Positions 22,126 to 31,837 of a stretch of 64,000 nucleotides of DNA are shown here, piece by piece; position 1 is the stretch's first letter; each line of letters begins with the position of its first letter. Made by a program: the position numbers and the translations under genes. The stretch covers positions 497,872 to 561,871 of the forward strand of contig NC_018239.1 of assembly GCF_000227135.1 (NCBI RefSeq), written 5' to 3'. The notes beneath the pieces are model-generated. The model ran no database searches and had not been told where the DNA came from. It saw only the letters and a list, made by a program, of their open reading frames with translations. The stretch is from Leishmania donovani (Eukaryota > Euglenozoa > Kinetoplastea > Trypanosomatida > Trypanosomatidae).

Positions 22126-22192
22126 TACACACACGCACACATATATATATATATATATACATGTATACATATATGTATACACATGTAAGCAC
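22126..22192 (+). repeat. CA / TA / TGTA microsatellite
   Basis: A CA run passes into a perfect TA run (about 22140-22159), then irregular ATGTATACATAT units. It is one of two such AT-rich microsatellites in an otherwise GC-rich window; the other is at 41777-41875. Confidence 0.85.
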
Positions 22193-22431
22193 ACGAGCAC
22201 GCGCGCCGTAAACGCGGCGGTGCCTCTCTCTCACACGCTCGCTTTCTGTCTCTGTCTGTGTTCTTTGCTCTGCTGCGGAAGCGAAGCATCTACTCTACGC
22301 ACTCCGCGCACATCAACACCGCCGCCCCAAGCCTCTTCGGGCGTCTCGACGCGCTCTGGTTCTTCGCGTTTTGTGTGTGACCTCCTCGATCGCTCGCTTG
22401 CCTTCTCTCTGTGCATTGCGACTTCTGCACG

Positions 22432-22458
22432 TTTTTTTTTTCGGTGTTGCGCTTCGAG
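22432..22458 (+). promoter_or_regulatory. Candidate trans-splice acceptor with a very short 5'UTR
   Basis: A 10-T run (22432-22441) is followed by the first AG at 22457-22458, only two bases before the ATG at 22461. If used, nearly the whole 5'UTR would come from the spliced leader. Upstream acceptors remain possible. Confidence 0.4.
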
Positions 22459-22460
22459 GA

Positions 22461-24149
22461 ATGGCGTCTGTCGGCAGTTTTGTGCACACTACCGACCCTG
22501 CGGTGGCTGCCCTGGAGTCGCCGCCGTTACACACCGAAACCCGTTTGCGGCGTCCGAGCGCTGACTCGCAGAGCACGAGCTATTGGAACCGTTTTTCGGG
22601 CAGCATGCTGGATAACTCGAAGTCGAATGGTGGCCCCAAGCATGCATCTACTTGTCACCCCCGCGCGCCACACGACCTACCCTCGAGTGTGACGCGCTTT
22701 CTCTGCCTCAGCAGCTCGTCGAGCCCGGCTGCAGCCAAGCATCTGCGGCGCCAGCTGCTGGTCGTGCGCGACTGCTGCGTCACACTCGGCAACAAGGTAA
22801 AGGGCGGCGAGCTGCTTTCGCTTGGCGGAGGTCAAATTTCGCGCAAAATGGAGGCGACGGCGGACTTCAACAGCTGCCTCGGCGTCCTCTTTGCCGCTTC
22901 TCTCATCTTCACGGGTGAGACGGAGGGCGTTGCCAAGGACACCCTATGCAGCGTCGTGGCGATGCTCAAGTCCGCCCAAGAGAGCGGCGACGAGAAGGTC
23001 TTCCGTGCCGCCGTTGTCAACATAGTCAACCGCATCCTCCTTTGCACGCCGCTGAAGCCGCCTGCGCGCAACGCTGCCAAGGAGGCGGCACGGAAGAACG
23101 CTGGGAAGCAGCAGGAACACGCTAGACAGGAGCCGAAGTTGAAGGACGAGTGCCTCGACTTTCTGACTGTCGAGGACGGTGCTCCGGTGCTGCTGGAAGG
23201 TGTGTGGAAGCGCTGGCTGCGCTACTTCGAGGATGGCTACGTTCGCTACGTGGAGAAGCTCATGACTGAAGAGCACCAGGCCTTGGAAGCTGCGGCGGCC
23301 GCAGCCGAGGCAGATGATGAGGACAAAGACGAGGAAGCCCAGTATGTCGACGGCGTACCCGCCACAGCAACCCAGACCATATCTACGGTTCCGCTCTTCA
23401 CCCCGTGGCAGGATTATTGGAAGTCGCCGACGAGCGCCTATGCGCAGTTCTGCTACTTCCTGCTCGCCATCTTCTTTGTGCGCACCAAGGACTTCTCGCT
23501 CAACTACCTTGCCCGTGTCACGAAGCTAGTGCAGTACTTCACGTACCAGCTGGAGTCTAAGGACGGTGAGCCCATTGCGGTGAGGACGGACACGGATGCG
23601 GAGGAGGAAAGTGCGCAGTCGGAGGACGAAGACGACGAGACTGCACCGCCGCAGCAGGAGGGGCGACAGGAGAAGCGGGCGCACTCCTTGCCGATGCCCG
23701 AGTACGACAAGGCCGTTACTCAGCGCAGATTTACGATGGCTCGACGGTCTGGTTCGCGGGGGCTCGCGCCTACGGTGGTGTCGGTCAAGAAGGCTGAGAA
23801 ACCGCGCCGGCATTGTCACAAGTGCTTCTTAACGGACGTGCTTCCAGGAGAACTGCGCCCGTCGGTCGAAGCGGTGCGGCAGGAGGAGGCGGAAGCGGCT
23901 GCCAGGGACTCAGAGGAGCACTCGCACCTGCCCCTGGTGCGTCGCTCGGACAATCTGGACCTCTGCGACCCCTCGACCACTCCGCAGCGCGAGCGCGAGC
24001 AGCTCGACGCCTGTGACGCGTCAACGGAGTCCGTGCAGGGCGTGTGGGACCCCGCAGCAGCGGAGTCACTCGAAGGGTCAGAGGAGCAGCGCAGCGTATC
24101 CAACGCGATGGCACTGGCGACGCCAAAGGAGGACGCCGAGAGCCTTTAA
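22461..24149 (+). CDS. Conserved-looking hypothetical protein
   Basis: The 562-residue protein starts at ATG 22461; the same frame continues 30 codons upstream without an ATG and across a poly-T tract, so that part is 5'UTR. I do not recognise the family. Residues about 95-215 are well-ordered and helical, beginning with KHLRRQLLVVRDCCVTLGNK and including two Ala/Leu/Val-rich helices. Residues about 310-375 are aromatic and helical (AQFCYFLLAIFFVRTKDFSLN), amphipathic or membrane-skimming rather than a clear span. Acidic low-complexity stretches separate and follow these blocks. A His/Cys cluster (HCHKC) occurs near residue 450. The C-terminal 100 residues are acidic and probably disordered. 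Confidence 0.75.
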   Translation: MASVGSFVHTTDPAVAALESPPLHTETRLRRPSADSQSTSYWNRFSGSMLDNSKSNGGPKHASTCHPRAPHDLPSSVTRFLCLSSSSSPAAAKHLRRQLLVVRDCCVTLGNKVKGGELLSLGGGQISRKMEATADFNSCLGVLFAASLIFTGETEGVAKDTLCSVVAMLKSAQESGDEKVFRAAVVNIVNRILLCTPLKPPARNAAKEAARKNAGKQQEHARQEPKLKDECLDFLTVEDGAPVLLEGVWKRWLRYFEDGYVRYVEKLMTEEHQALEAAAAAAEADDEDKDEEAQYVDGVPATATQTISTVPLFTPWQDYWKSPTSAYAQFCYFLLAIFFVRTKDFSLNYLARVTKLVQYFTYQLESKDGEPIAVRTDTDAEEESAQSEDEDDETAPPQQEGRQEKRAHSLPMPEYDKAVTQRRFTMARRSGSRGLAPTVVSVKKAEKPRRHCHKCFLTDVLPGELRPSVEAVRQEEAEAAARDSEEHSHLPLVRRSDNLDLCDPSTTPQREREQLDACDASTESVQGVWDPAAAESLEGSEEQRSVSNAMALATPKEDAESL

Positions 24150-24417
24150 AAGCTCTTTTTCATACTACCAGCTGGGTTGCAAGGCACCTTTACTCCTCAC
24201 GTGGCGTCCGCTGCCCAGTGTCACAAGCCACTTCCTTTGCCTTGCGGATTCTCTCCTCCGTATCCGATTGCGGCGCCTCTAACTGCGTGGCGTCCTCTTC
24301 GCCTACACACGTCTGTGGTCGCTGTTATCGGCGCTGCTGTTCTTGTCCTCCTTCGTTTCTTTTCGACTCGCCTGCTCGTTTCACGTCTGCAAACGCTGGC
24401 CCACGCCATGACGCGCA

Positions 24418-24716
24418 TGCCAATGCATCAACGCTCCGAAACAAAGGAAGCAGCGCTCCAGCGCCGTCACCCATCCAGCAAACCTTCTTTATGGGCACGC
24501 ATCCAGGCTACCCGTGTGTGCCTTCCCGACCCGCAGGGCGCACACGAGCGGTGAAACAGGGCAGCATCCGCCCGTCCCCCTTCGCGTCCCACTACGAGAC
24601 CCGCCTCCACGCTCTTCAAGCTGCCCACGGTGCGTGAGCTCGACGTGGCACTCCGTGAAATCAACTGCGGCTCCGCCCCGGGCGTCGACGAGGGTGACGG
24701 TGAGGCCATCGACCCC
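24418..24716 (+). repeat. Direct repeat flanking gap, left copy
   Basis: These 299 bases recur without visible difference at 24816-25114, on the other side of the N run. Both copies start TGCCAATGCATCAACGCTCC and end at the start of a poly-C run (GAGGCCATCGACCCC). Confidence 0.9.
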
Positions 24717-24815
24717 NNNNNNNNNNNNNNNNNNNNNNNNNNNNNNNNNNNNNNNNNNNNNNNNNNNNNNNNNNNNNNNNNNNNNNNNNNNNNNNNNNNN
24801 NNNNNNNNNNNNNNN
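24717..24815. other. Assembly gap (99 N)
   Basis: Run of N. It sits exactly between two identical 299-base flanks, which suggests an unmerged contig overlap rather than truly missing sequence. Confidence 0.95.
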
Positions 24816-25114
24816 TGCCAATGCATCAACGCTCCGAAACAAAGGAAGCAGCGCTCCAGCGCCGTCACCCATCCAGCAAACCTTCTTTATGGGCACGCAT
24901 CCAGGCTACCCGTGTGTGCCTTCCCGACCCGCAGGGCGCACACGAGCGGTGAAACAGGGCAGCATCCGCCCGTCCCCCTTCGCGTCCCACTACGAGACCC
25001 GCCTCCACGCTCTTCAAGCTGCCCACGGTGCGTGAGCTCGACGTGGCACTCCGTGAAATCAACTGCGGCTCCGCCCCGGGCGTCGACGAGGGTGACGGTG
25101 AGGCCATCGACCCC
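24816..25114 (+). repeat. Direct repeat flanking gap, right copy
   Basis: Second copy of the 24418-24716 sequence at an offset of 398 bases. It continues into a nine-C run and then into further retroposon-like sequence, so this copy looks like the authentic context. Confidence 0.9.
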
Positions 25115-25942
25115 CCCCCCTCCCGGTGCACGGCAGCGGGGGGAGCGCTGCTGGCAATCGCCAACCAGAGCGCCACCAACAGCCGCGTCGCTGGTGCATG
25201 GAAAGGGGAGACTCCCCTTGTACCTCATTCCCCCCTCCTAAGGCCGCACAACCCCAATGACGCTCCCGCGTCCCGCCGCCCCCGTTGCACGGAACAGCAC
25301 TCTGCGCCTGTTAACCGAGCAAACAATCTAGCGAGGACTGCGCGATGATCTGCAAAACAGACTTCCACCACAGCAGTTTGTCTAACGTCCTCAGCACTTC
25401 ACCGCAGACCCTCCACCCCCCCCCTCCTCCCCCCTTCCGCTGCCGCCGGACTCTCTCCTCCACAACGCCGTCAGGCACCAGACGGGCACCATGACTGGAG
25501 CAGCGTTTGTGGACGCTACGCGTGCGCGTGTGACTGGGCAGATGACGGCGCTACCATCACGGCACCGAGGAGGCTCAGCGTAGACCTTCGCCTAACTCGC
25601 TGGACCATGAACGCGTCTTGCGATGGTGGCGCCCATGCTGGCCTCGAGAAGGCTGCTTCCGAGGCGGCCTTCCCCTTCATCACGTGGAGTGGTGCCGCTG
25701 AGTGTTGTGCTCGGCAAGGCACACGGACTGCGCCACGCCCTCTGTGCTGATGACCGCACATTCCCGAAGCCCTCCACAGCCGACGATTTCATAGGCGCCA
25801 CACTACCGTCCGCCCTCTGGAAGGCAGAGCACTGCACACGGGAGCGCTTCGTGGGTGTGTGGGCGCCCCCTCCCCCTTCCCCCCAGGAGGCAGCACACCG
25901 TGCTTGGCGCGCGACACCGCAACGAGCCGAGGATGCGGTAGT

Positions 25943-26328
25943 NNNNNNNNNNNNNNNNNNNNNNNNNNNNNNNNNNNNNNNNNNNNNNNNNNNNNNNNNN
26001 NNNNNNNNNNNNNNNNNNNNNNNNNNNNNNNNNNNNNNNNNNNNNNNNNNNNNNNNNNNNNNNNNNNNNNNNNNNNNNNNNNNNNNNNNNNNNNNNNNNN
26101 NNNNNNNNNNNNNNNNNNNNNNNNNNNNNNNNNNNNNNNNNNNNNNNNNNNNNNNNNNNNNNNNNNNNNNNNNNNNNNNNNNNNNNNNNNNNNNNNNNNN
26201 NNNNNNNNNNNNNNNNNNNNNNNNNNNNNNNNNNNNNNNNNNNNNNNNNNNNNNNNNNNNNNNNNNNNNNNNNNNNNNNNNNNNNNNNNNNNNNNNNNNN
26301 NNNNNNNNNNNNNNNNNNNNNNNNNNNN
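25943..26328. other. Assembly gap (386 N)
   Basis: Run of N inside or just after the retroposon relic. Repetitive sequence is the likely cause. Confidence 0.95.
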
Positions 26329-27691
26329 CCCGCACGACAGACGCCACGGCTGCTGCCCTCGAGCGCGACCGTGGGCGCAGCAGGCATGCGAAGGGGGAAA
26401 GGGGAAGAGCTCGGCAGACGCTGTGCCCGATCCGACGGCAGGACGCTTCGTTGTAGACGACCACGATGAAGCCGTGGTGCCACGGAGGCCGGTGAGCTGT
26501 GGTTGTGCACGCGTCTGTTTGTTGACGTGTTCGAGGCGCAGCGGACGCGCTGGCGCGGAAAGCGTCTCTACTAGGGATGACGAGGAAGGGGGGCCACAGA
26601 TCTCTGTGGTATCCGGGGTTCAGCTGAGGACGGCGTGATGCTACAAATGAAGAGGGATGTTTTTTTTTTCGCGCTTCGGGGTTGCACCCGTGAGGCGGTG
26701 CTGGAACGCTCGCACTGCCGGTACGGAGGTGTTTGCTATCTACTGGGTCGCTCTTGGAAAGTGTGCTCGGCCTGAGGTTTAGTCTCTCGTCGCTGCTTCG
26801 ATCGTTTTTCTCGCATCTCTTCGGGCTCGGAGGAAGCGCTTATCGTGATGGTGAAAGCAGACAGGAGAAATCAACACTGTGCGCGGTGCCGCTGTGATCA
26901 GGCCCAAGAGGAAGGTTGCTCCCGTCTCCATGCATCGACATGTAAGGAGCTATCGTGCGCGGCGGAGTATGCTGGTGGTGCCTCTCTATGCCCAATGCTG
27001 CCCCGGTGCTGCGCTGTGTCGATCCCATCACCGCCTGCGCACCGGCTGTGCTGCATCTATGCATGGTCGCGGCGCTTGTTGGCCACTTCTTCTTTCGCTC
27101 GCTCTTGCTCTCACTACCCCCCCTTCCACTCCTTGCTGTCGTTTTCTCTTCTCCGGGGCTGCGTACTGCGTCTTGACCCATACAGTGACTCAGGCGTCTC
27201 TTATACAGGTGTCCACATACGCGTACACGTAGACGTTGGGTATTATACTGCAGATCTCATCTGCGTTGCTCGCGCTGGAGATTGTCGCTATTACAACTTC
27301 CACCCGTACTTGTCTTCTGTCTCTCTGTTTTCGCGACACGGCCTTTTTTACCTTCCTTGCATTGTCTGTGGCGCACATCGCTCCCATCGACAGCTGTGCG
27401 TGTGCCGAAGCACTTGCAGCAGCGTTACTGTTATCGGTCTTCAAGAAAAAAAAAATACGGCCGCCCCCTCTCTTCGTGCCGCTGCTGAACACCTTCCTTT
27501 CCCATTGGTCGTGGGGGCACGGCTATCGACTGCGCAACGCATCTTTATCCCTTCCTCATACCCCTCCTCCCGTGACGCCACACGTGCGCTATATCGCGGT
27601 TGTGTGCGCGCCCGTTAGTGTTGGTGAGAGTCAGTGCGCGTGCGTTGCCTCGTGACGGAGTTGGCGCTTTTTGTGTGTTCCGTCCGCTCTT

Positions 27692-28681
27692 ATGTCAGCT
27701 CTTTTTCCGCCTTCCGCATCACCGTCTCTGTGCAGCTCGCTCGCTGTCCTCTACGACTCCAGCGAAGCCTCGGCTGTCTGCGCGAGGGCGTTGTTGGCCA
27801 TGGCCATCACCATGCACGTGGGCAATCAGGTGGAGAGACCCGCACGCAATGCACTGCGTGTGCTCGTGCCCCTCTTCACCTGCCTCTTCTTCCTCTTGTA
27901 CATCACGGGAACGTTCAGCGTCTTCAGTCGCGTGCAGGAGATTGTTCAGGCCGAGGAGACATCGCTGCGCTCTGCGTCTGGGATTGCGGAGTTCTGCAAG
28001 GATCTGCAGAAGCTGGCGCAGCAGCAGTACTGGCAAGTGCTGTTCTTCATCACGTCGCTCTACCTCACACTGCAAACGTTCTGCGTTCCCGGCACGGTGG
28101 TGTTGAACGCCGCAGTCGGGGCGGTTATGGGCACCTTGTCGGGTGTGCCCTACTGCACCATGTTGGGGACCATGGGCTCGATGTGCTGCTTCCTGTTCTC
28201 CCGCATCGTCGGCACGTCGCTTGTGGAGGCGGTGGACGCGCGGCTGATGCGCGGAAAGGGCCTCACAAAAATTCGCAGCCAAGTCTCCCATCACCGCGCG
28301 GACTTGTTCGTGTATTTGCTTTTTCTTCGTCTGACCCCCATTTTGCCGAACTGGCTAGTGAACCTGGCCTCCCCGGTGCTCGGGGTGCCGCTGCACACGT
28401 TCGCGGGGGCGACACTGTTAGGCATCGTGCCGCAGACGTACTTGACCGTGCGCTTCGGCTCGTTGGCGCACTCGGGGGGACCTGGGGAGAAGAAACGCAT
28501 TGTCACGCCGTGGGACACGCTGCTGCTGGCCGTCACCGGAGTGAGCATCCTCGTCGGGTTCCGGCTCAAGAAGAAATTCGCGCAGAGCCGGAAGGACGGC
28601 GGCAGTGGTGGAGTCGCCGCGGACAGGTTCTCTGGCATCACCGCATCAAGCGGTAGCGTATGTGCGCCGCCGCTGGTGTAG
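27692..28681 (+). CDS. VTT-domain (TMEM41/VMP1/DedA-like) membrane protein
   Basis: The 329-residue protein starts at ATG 27692; a second in-frame ATG at 27800 (MAITMHVGNQ) would trim 36 residues and is a reasonable alternative. It has hydrophobic spans near residues 48-70, 110-130, 140-165, 205-225, 235-250 and 275-295. The VTT (SNARE-associated) domain is clear: FCVPGTVVLNAAVGAVMG at about 130-148 is the reentrant F-P-G-type motif. FLRLTPILPNWLVNLASPVL at about 211-230 is the matching R-x-x-P...N...P half. TMEM41B/VMP1-type members are ER phospholipid scramblases linked to autophagy and lipid mobilisation. Activity here is inferred from the domain. The protein has a basic cytosolic-type tail (FRLKKKFAQSRK). 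Confidence 0.85.
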   Translation: MSALFPPSASPSLCSSLAVLYDSSEASAVCARALLAMAITMHVGNQVERPARNALRVLVPLFTCLFFLLYITGTFSVFSRVQEIVQAEETSLRSASGIAEFCKDLQKLAQQQYWQVLFFITSLYLTLQTFCVPGTVVLNAAVGAVMGTLSGVPYCTMLGTMGSMCCFLFSRIVGTSLVEAVDARLMRGKGLTKIRSQVSHHRADLFVYLLFLRLTPILPNWLVNLASPVLGVPLHTFAGATLLGIVPQTYLTVRFGSLAHSGGPGEKKRIVTPWDTLLLAVTGVSILVGFRLKKKFAQSRKDGGSGGVAADRFSGITASSGSVCAPPLV

Positions 28682-29182
28682 CATGACAGCCACACTGCAG
28701 GAACCGTGAGCTGCCAAAGGCTTTGGCGCACTCCTTGCCTGGGCACTTGAGCTGCTGCCGGCGGGTCGTGTGTACGGCAGCCACACTAAAAACATCGAAC
28801 ACACTTGATGCGCCCACGCATACGCGCACACGGGCGCGCGACACCTTCAAACAGAAGTACTGCGCTGCCATCGCACACCGGCGCGCACACGGGGCCGATC
28901 TGCCTCCTCCCTGCGCGCTTCTCTTCCCTTTCCTGTCTATGTGAAGGAGCGCCTCACCTGTCGCAGCGTTGCCGGCGGGTCTTTCTCGAGTCTTTAGCAC
29001 GCCGTTGCTCGTCCAGAGATGGACAGTTGCGTTGATCGCCATCTCCTGTACCCTCCTCTCCACTTCTTTTTGTGTCCCCTGCCGCTGTGTCGATCGCGGC
29101 GAGGCGACCGAGGAACCAGGTGCCCCTCTCGCGCCTGCTGTTTTTCAGTTGTATTAAGATCTCTACAGACAGAAAACGGTGA
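28682..29182 (+). other. Intergenic spacer
   Basis: About 500 bases with no gene. A clear splice acceptor lies near its right end. Confidence 0.7.
29136..29148 (+). promoter_or_regulatory. Candidate trans-splice acceptor, RING protein gene
   Basis: CTGCTGTTTTTCAG with AG at 29147-29148, 34 nt upstream of ATG 29183. This is a compact, strong acceptor consensus. Confidence 0.55.
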
Positions 29183-31837
29183 ATGCAGCCGGGCAGCAAT
29201 GCACCTCCGAACTCACAACGCAGCGCGTTTAGTCGCATGATGGACGCGAGGCGCGCCAGCAGCATGGATCGCAGCGCAGTTGCAGGCTTCGACCCCGTCT
29301 CCCACTACAGTTCTTGCCCTCCGCTGCCTGTCATTCGACAGCCGCAGAGCACAGCCCTCTCTGCCTGCGATGCTTGCACAGCCCCTCATGCCGGCTTAAG
29401 GCAGCACGAGTCTGGCGTGGCGGCACTCAAGCCCTCGCGTAAAGCGGCGTCGCCGCCGTACGTCATCACGGAAAAGACTCCGCGCCCAGAGCTGCTCGCC
29501 ATCATCATGCAGCTGCAAGCGGACCTCACGCAGCGCACCGATAGCGTGAATGCGATTCAGCGAAACTTTGAGCGACTGAGCGCGATGCGTCACGCTGAGC
29601 AGCTCGAGCTTCGGCGCTTGCGTTTGCTGGAGAAGACGCGGCCGGAATCCGCGCCCGACGGCGGCGACGCTGCGACACGGCAACTGGAGAGCGTTTTGGC
29701 AGAGATGCGACACAGGGCGGTGGAGCAGCAGGCCACATTCGCTCAGATGGAGGAGGAACTGCAGGCGGCGAACCGTTTGTGTGCGCTTCACCAAGGCATA
29801 GCTCGACTGATCGCGTCGCACGCGGATGGATTTCGAGACGTTCTGCAGGCGGAGGCGTTGGCTCACTCTCAGCTTTACAAGTCTGCTATGAGTGAGCGTG
29901 CCGGCATAGGCTCTCGGCATGAGGCGACGCAGCAGCAGCTTTTATGCAAGGATGTCGCGCAGCTAGTGGCCGATCATCAGGCGCAGATCGTGCCCAAATT
30001 GATTCGAGGCGGCGCTGCCGAGAGGTGCCGGATGAAGAACCCAGCGCAGGTGTCGACTGCAACCTTACTGGAACTGGTGCGCCAGGGGCTTCGTGAGACG
30101 GCCGAGGCGGTGCACCAGTATGTCGCCGCCACACATGCGACTGATCAAGAACGCGTGCTCACCGAGGCCGAGGGCCAACGCGACCGCGAGGAGCTGCGGC
30201 GTGTGCTGGGAGAACTGCTGCGCCTTCGACGGCGTGCGACGGAGGAGGCTGAAGCGACGGCGCGAACGGCGCTTCTCTTTGGCGCATTGCAGACATCCGT
30301 TACTGCTCACCGGGCCTTTGATCACGTACGTTTGCTGACGGCAAACGCTGACGCAGCGGCAGCGGCCACTCGGTCATCGTGGGAGGTGACGGCCGCTCTG
30401 CTTACGCGTCGCATTTCAGACTGGCGCGACGCTGCGGATGTGCGACTCGTCGACTTTTGCAACACCATCGAGGCCTCCATGGCCGAAAAGGCAAGGGAGC
30501 GCGACGCGCAGACGCAGCAGACTGCACAGGAGCTGCTGCTGGACGAACGGAAACGGCTAGAGAATCTGCATGCGTCTCAGGTGCAGACCATGCAGGCGGA
30601 TTGGAGAAGGCAGAGAGATGCTGTGCAGCAGTCGCGTGCGAAGCAGCTGGAGCAGGTGCGAAGGGACCTCGTGGCTCAGGTACAAGTCGCCGAGGACCGT
30701 CGCGCTGCGGCGGAGAAGCGGACTGGCGCCATTGAGGCCGCTCTCACCCAAATGACACGAGACCACGCCGCGGAAGTGCAGGCCGTCGAGGCCCATTGGC
30801 GGTCTGCCGTCTTGGACGCAGAAAGGCATTGCGAGCAGCGCTGGAGGACGATGTTGGAGGCGTATCAAGAGGGGCAGAAAGCCTCTAGGGGGGCCGTGTT
30901 GCAACTTATGGTGGATGTGCTGCGCACCCGTGGCCACTGCGTGTACGAGGAGCAGGCCGAACGCGCGGCCTTGTGCAGGAGCCACTGGAGGAATCAGACG
31001 CAGCATCTCCGAGAGGAACAGGCTGCCGTGATGCAGCATGGCGTGGCGACTGCGGTCGTGCTTGAGCGTATGCGGTATCATACGGAGGACGAGGCTGCGA
31101 GTCGTGCTGTGTTGCACGCATCCGAGGCTGCAGACTGGGCGGCACTCGTGAGAAAAGAGGCAGCACACAATGCGCAGGTTCATCATGCCGTATCGATGGC
31201 TGCTGCAGCTGCCCGACTGGAAGGCCTGCGAGCGGAGATGGCTGGGCGAGAGGCTAGGTGGGAGCAGCGCCTCGACGCACTCGAGACAGACCTTCGACAG
31301 GCACAGCAAGAGTGTTTAGGTGCGGTGCACCGCGCTTCTGATGCTGTTGTTGCAGCGCAGGAGGCACAAGCCGCACTCCAGGCCACTCAGCGAGATTTCG
31401 CCGCATACCGGTGTGGTGTCGGTGCTGCGGCGCAGCGCATCGAGGTGGCTGAGAGTGCGACGGAGAGCGCGTGTTGTTGTTCTTTATGCCTGGAGCTGTA
31501 TTGCCAGCCCGTTGCGTGCGTGCCGTGCGGGCATATTTACTGCGCAAACTGCCTCCTGCGGCACGCCCGGAACAGGTCGCTGCCGAGTGTTGCTTCGGCG
31601 TTCGCCTGTGGTGCGGGCGCCTCAACCGGCGAGAATGGCGCAGTGGGGGCGAGGGCGCAGCTGGAGGTGACCCACTGGCTCCGTAACATGTCTACCCCAC
31701 ACGCCTCCCTCTTCTGCCCCGAATGCGCGTCTACAACAGTGTCGACCGTGGTGGAGCTGCCGATTCTCGGCGAGCTCACGGCGAAGTACGACTACAAGAA
31801 ACGAAGCCTTGCAGTGCTCCTGGCTGAGCTGCGCTGA
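29183..31837 (+). CDS. Coiled-coil protein with C-terminal RING finger
   Basis: The 884-residue protein starts at ATG 29183. Residues about 95-760 are almost entirely Glu/Gln/Arg/Ala-rich with heptad-like spacing, predicting long coiled coils broken near 260-300 and 560-600. The C-terminus carries a RING-type zinc finger: C766-x2-C769, C782-G-H784, C787-x2-C790 and C845-x2-C848. About 54 residues separate the third and fourth metal pairs, longer than usual and Gly/Ala-rich. The layout suggests an E3 ubiquitin ligase of the coiled-coil/RING kind, with the RING last instead of first as in TRIM proteins. The ligase role is inferred; substrate and location are unknown. Confidence 0.8.
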   Translation: MQPGSNAPPNSQRSAFSRMMDARRASSMDRSAVAGFDPVSHYSSCPPLPVIRQPQSTALSACDACTAPHAGLRQHESGVAALKPSRKAASPPYVITEKTPRPELLAIIMQLQADLTQRTDSVNAIQRNFERLSAMRHAEQLELRRLRLLEKTRPESAPDGGDAATRQLESVLAEMRHRAVEQQATFAQMEEELQAANRLCALHQGIARLIASHADGFRDVLQAEALAHSQLYKSAMSERAGIGSRHEATQQQLLCKDVAQLVADHQAQIVPKLIRGGAAERCRMKNPAQVSTATLLELVRQGLRETAEAVHQYVAATHATDQERVLTEAEGQRDREELRRVLGELLRLRRRATEEAEATARTALLFGALQTSVTAHRAFDHVRLLTANADAAAAATRSSWEVTAALLTRRISDWRDAADVRLVDFCNTIEASMAEKARERDAQTQQTAQELLLDERKRLENLHASQVQTMQADWRRQRDAVQQSRAKQLEQVRRDLVAQVQVAEDRRAAAEKRTGAIEAALTQMTRDHAAEVQAVEAHWRSAVLDAERHCEQRWRTMLEAYQEGQKASRGAVLQLMVDVLRTRGHCVYEEQAERAALCRSHWRNQTQHLREEQAAVMQHGVATAVVLERMRYHTEDEAASRAVLHASEAADWAALVRKEAAHNAQVHHAVSMAAAAARLEGLRAEMAGREARWEQRLDALETDLRQAQQECLGAVHRASDAVVAAQEAQAALQATQRDFAAYRCGVGAAAQRIEVAESATESACCCSLCLELYCQPVACVPCGHIYCANCLLRHARNRSLPSVASAFACGAGASTGENGAVGARAQLEVTHWLRNMSTPHASLFCPECASTTVSTVVELPILGELTAKYDYKKRSLAVLLAELR

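Larger units (their letters stand above)
20731..22460 (+). other. Intergenic spacer
   Basis: No gene is convincing. A 238-codon open frame on the minus strand is low-complexity and runs through a TA microsatellite, so it was rejected. The last 350 bases are CT-rich and end in a 10-T run. Confidence 0.65.
24418..25942 (+). mobile_element. Degenerate ingi/L1Tc-type non-LTR retroposon (DIRE-like), reverse transcriptase relic
   Basis: Blocks typical of a non-LTR reverse transcriptase occur in order on the + strand but in changing frames. TVRELDVALREINCGSAPG near 25026-25082 resembles the first conserved RT block. LLAIANQSATNSRV near 25147-25190 is followed by an N-D-P-A-like stretch. LQNRLPPQQF with RPQH near 25350-25400 and VDLRLTRW near 25580 follow. 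HALCADDRTF near 25734-25763 occupies the catalytic Y-x-D-D position, with Cys for the first residue. Frame changes and stops between blocks (for example before RPQH) mean it cannot make an enzyme. Leishmania genomes carry such remnants (DIRE). The 5' and 3' ends are not defined; sequence after the second gap (26329-26640) may belong to it. Confidence 0.7.
24150..27691 (+). other. Long spacer with retroposon relic and two assembly gaps
   Basis: The 3.5 kb spacer holds a decayed non-LTR reverse transcriptase sequence (about 24418-25942), two N gaps and a duplicated contig end, all listed separately. From 26640 to 27690 it is ordinary CT-rich intergenic DNA, with an A-run at about 27445-27456. 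Confidence 0.7.

Noticed and set aside
21518..22234. 238-codon minus-strand open frame
   Set aside because: It starts in low-complexity sequence and translates a TA microsatellite into a Tyr/Ile run, typical of non-coding DNA.
27634..28656. 340-codon + strand frame overlapping the VTT gene
   Set aside because: The overlapping frame at 27692 has clear membrane spans and the VTT motif; this one is His/Gly/Arg-rich shadow.
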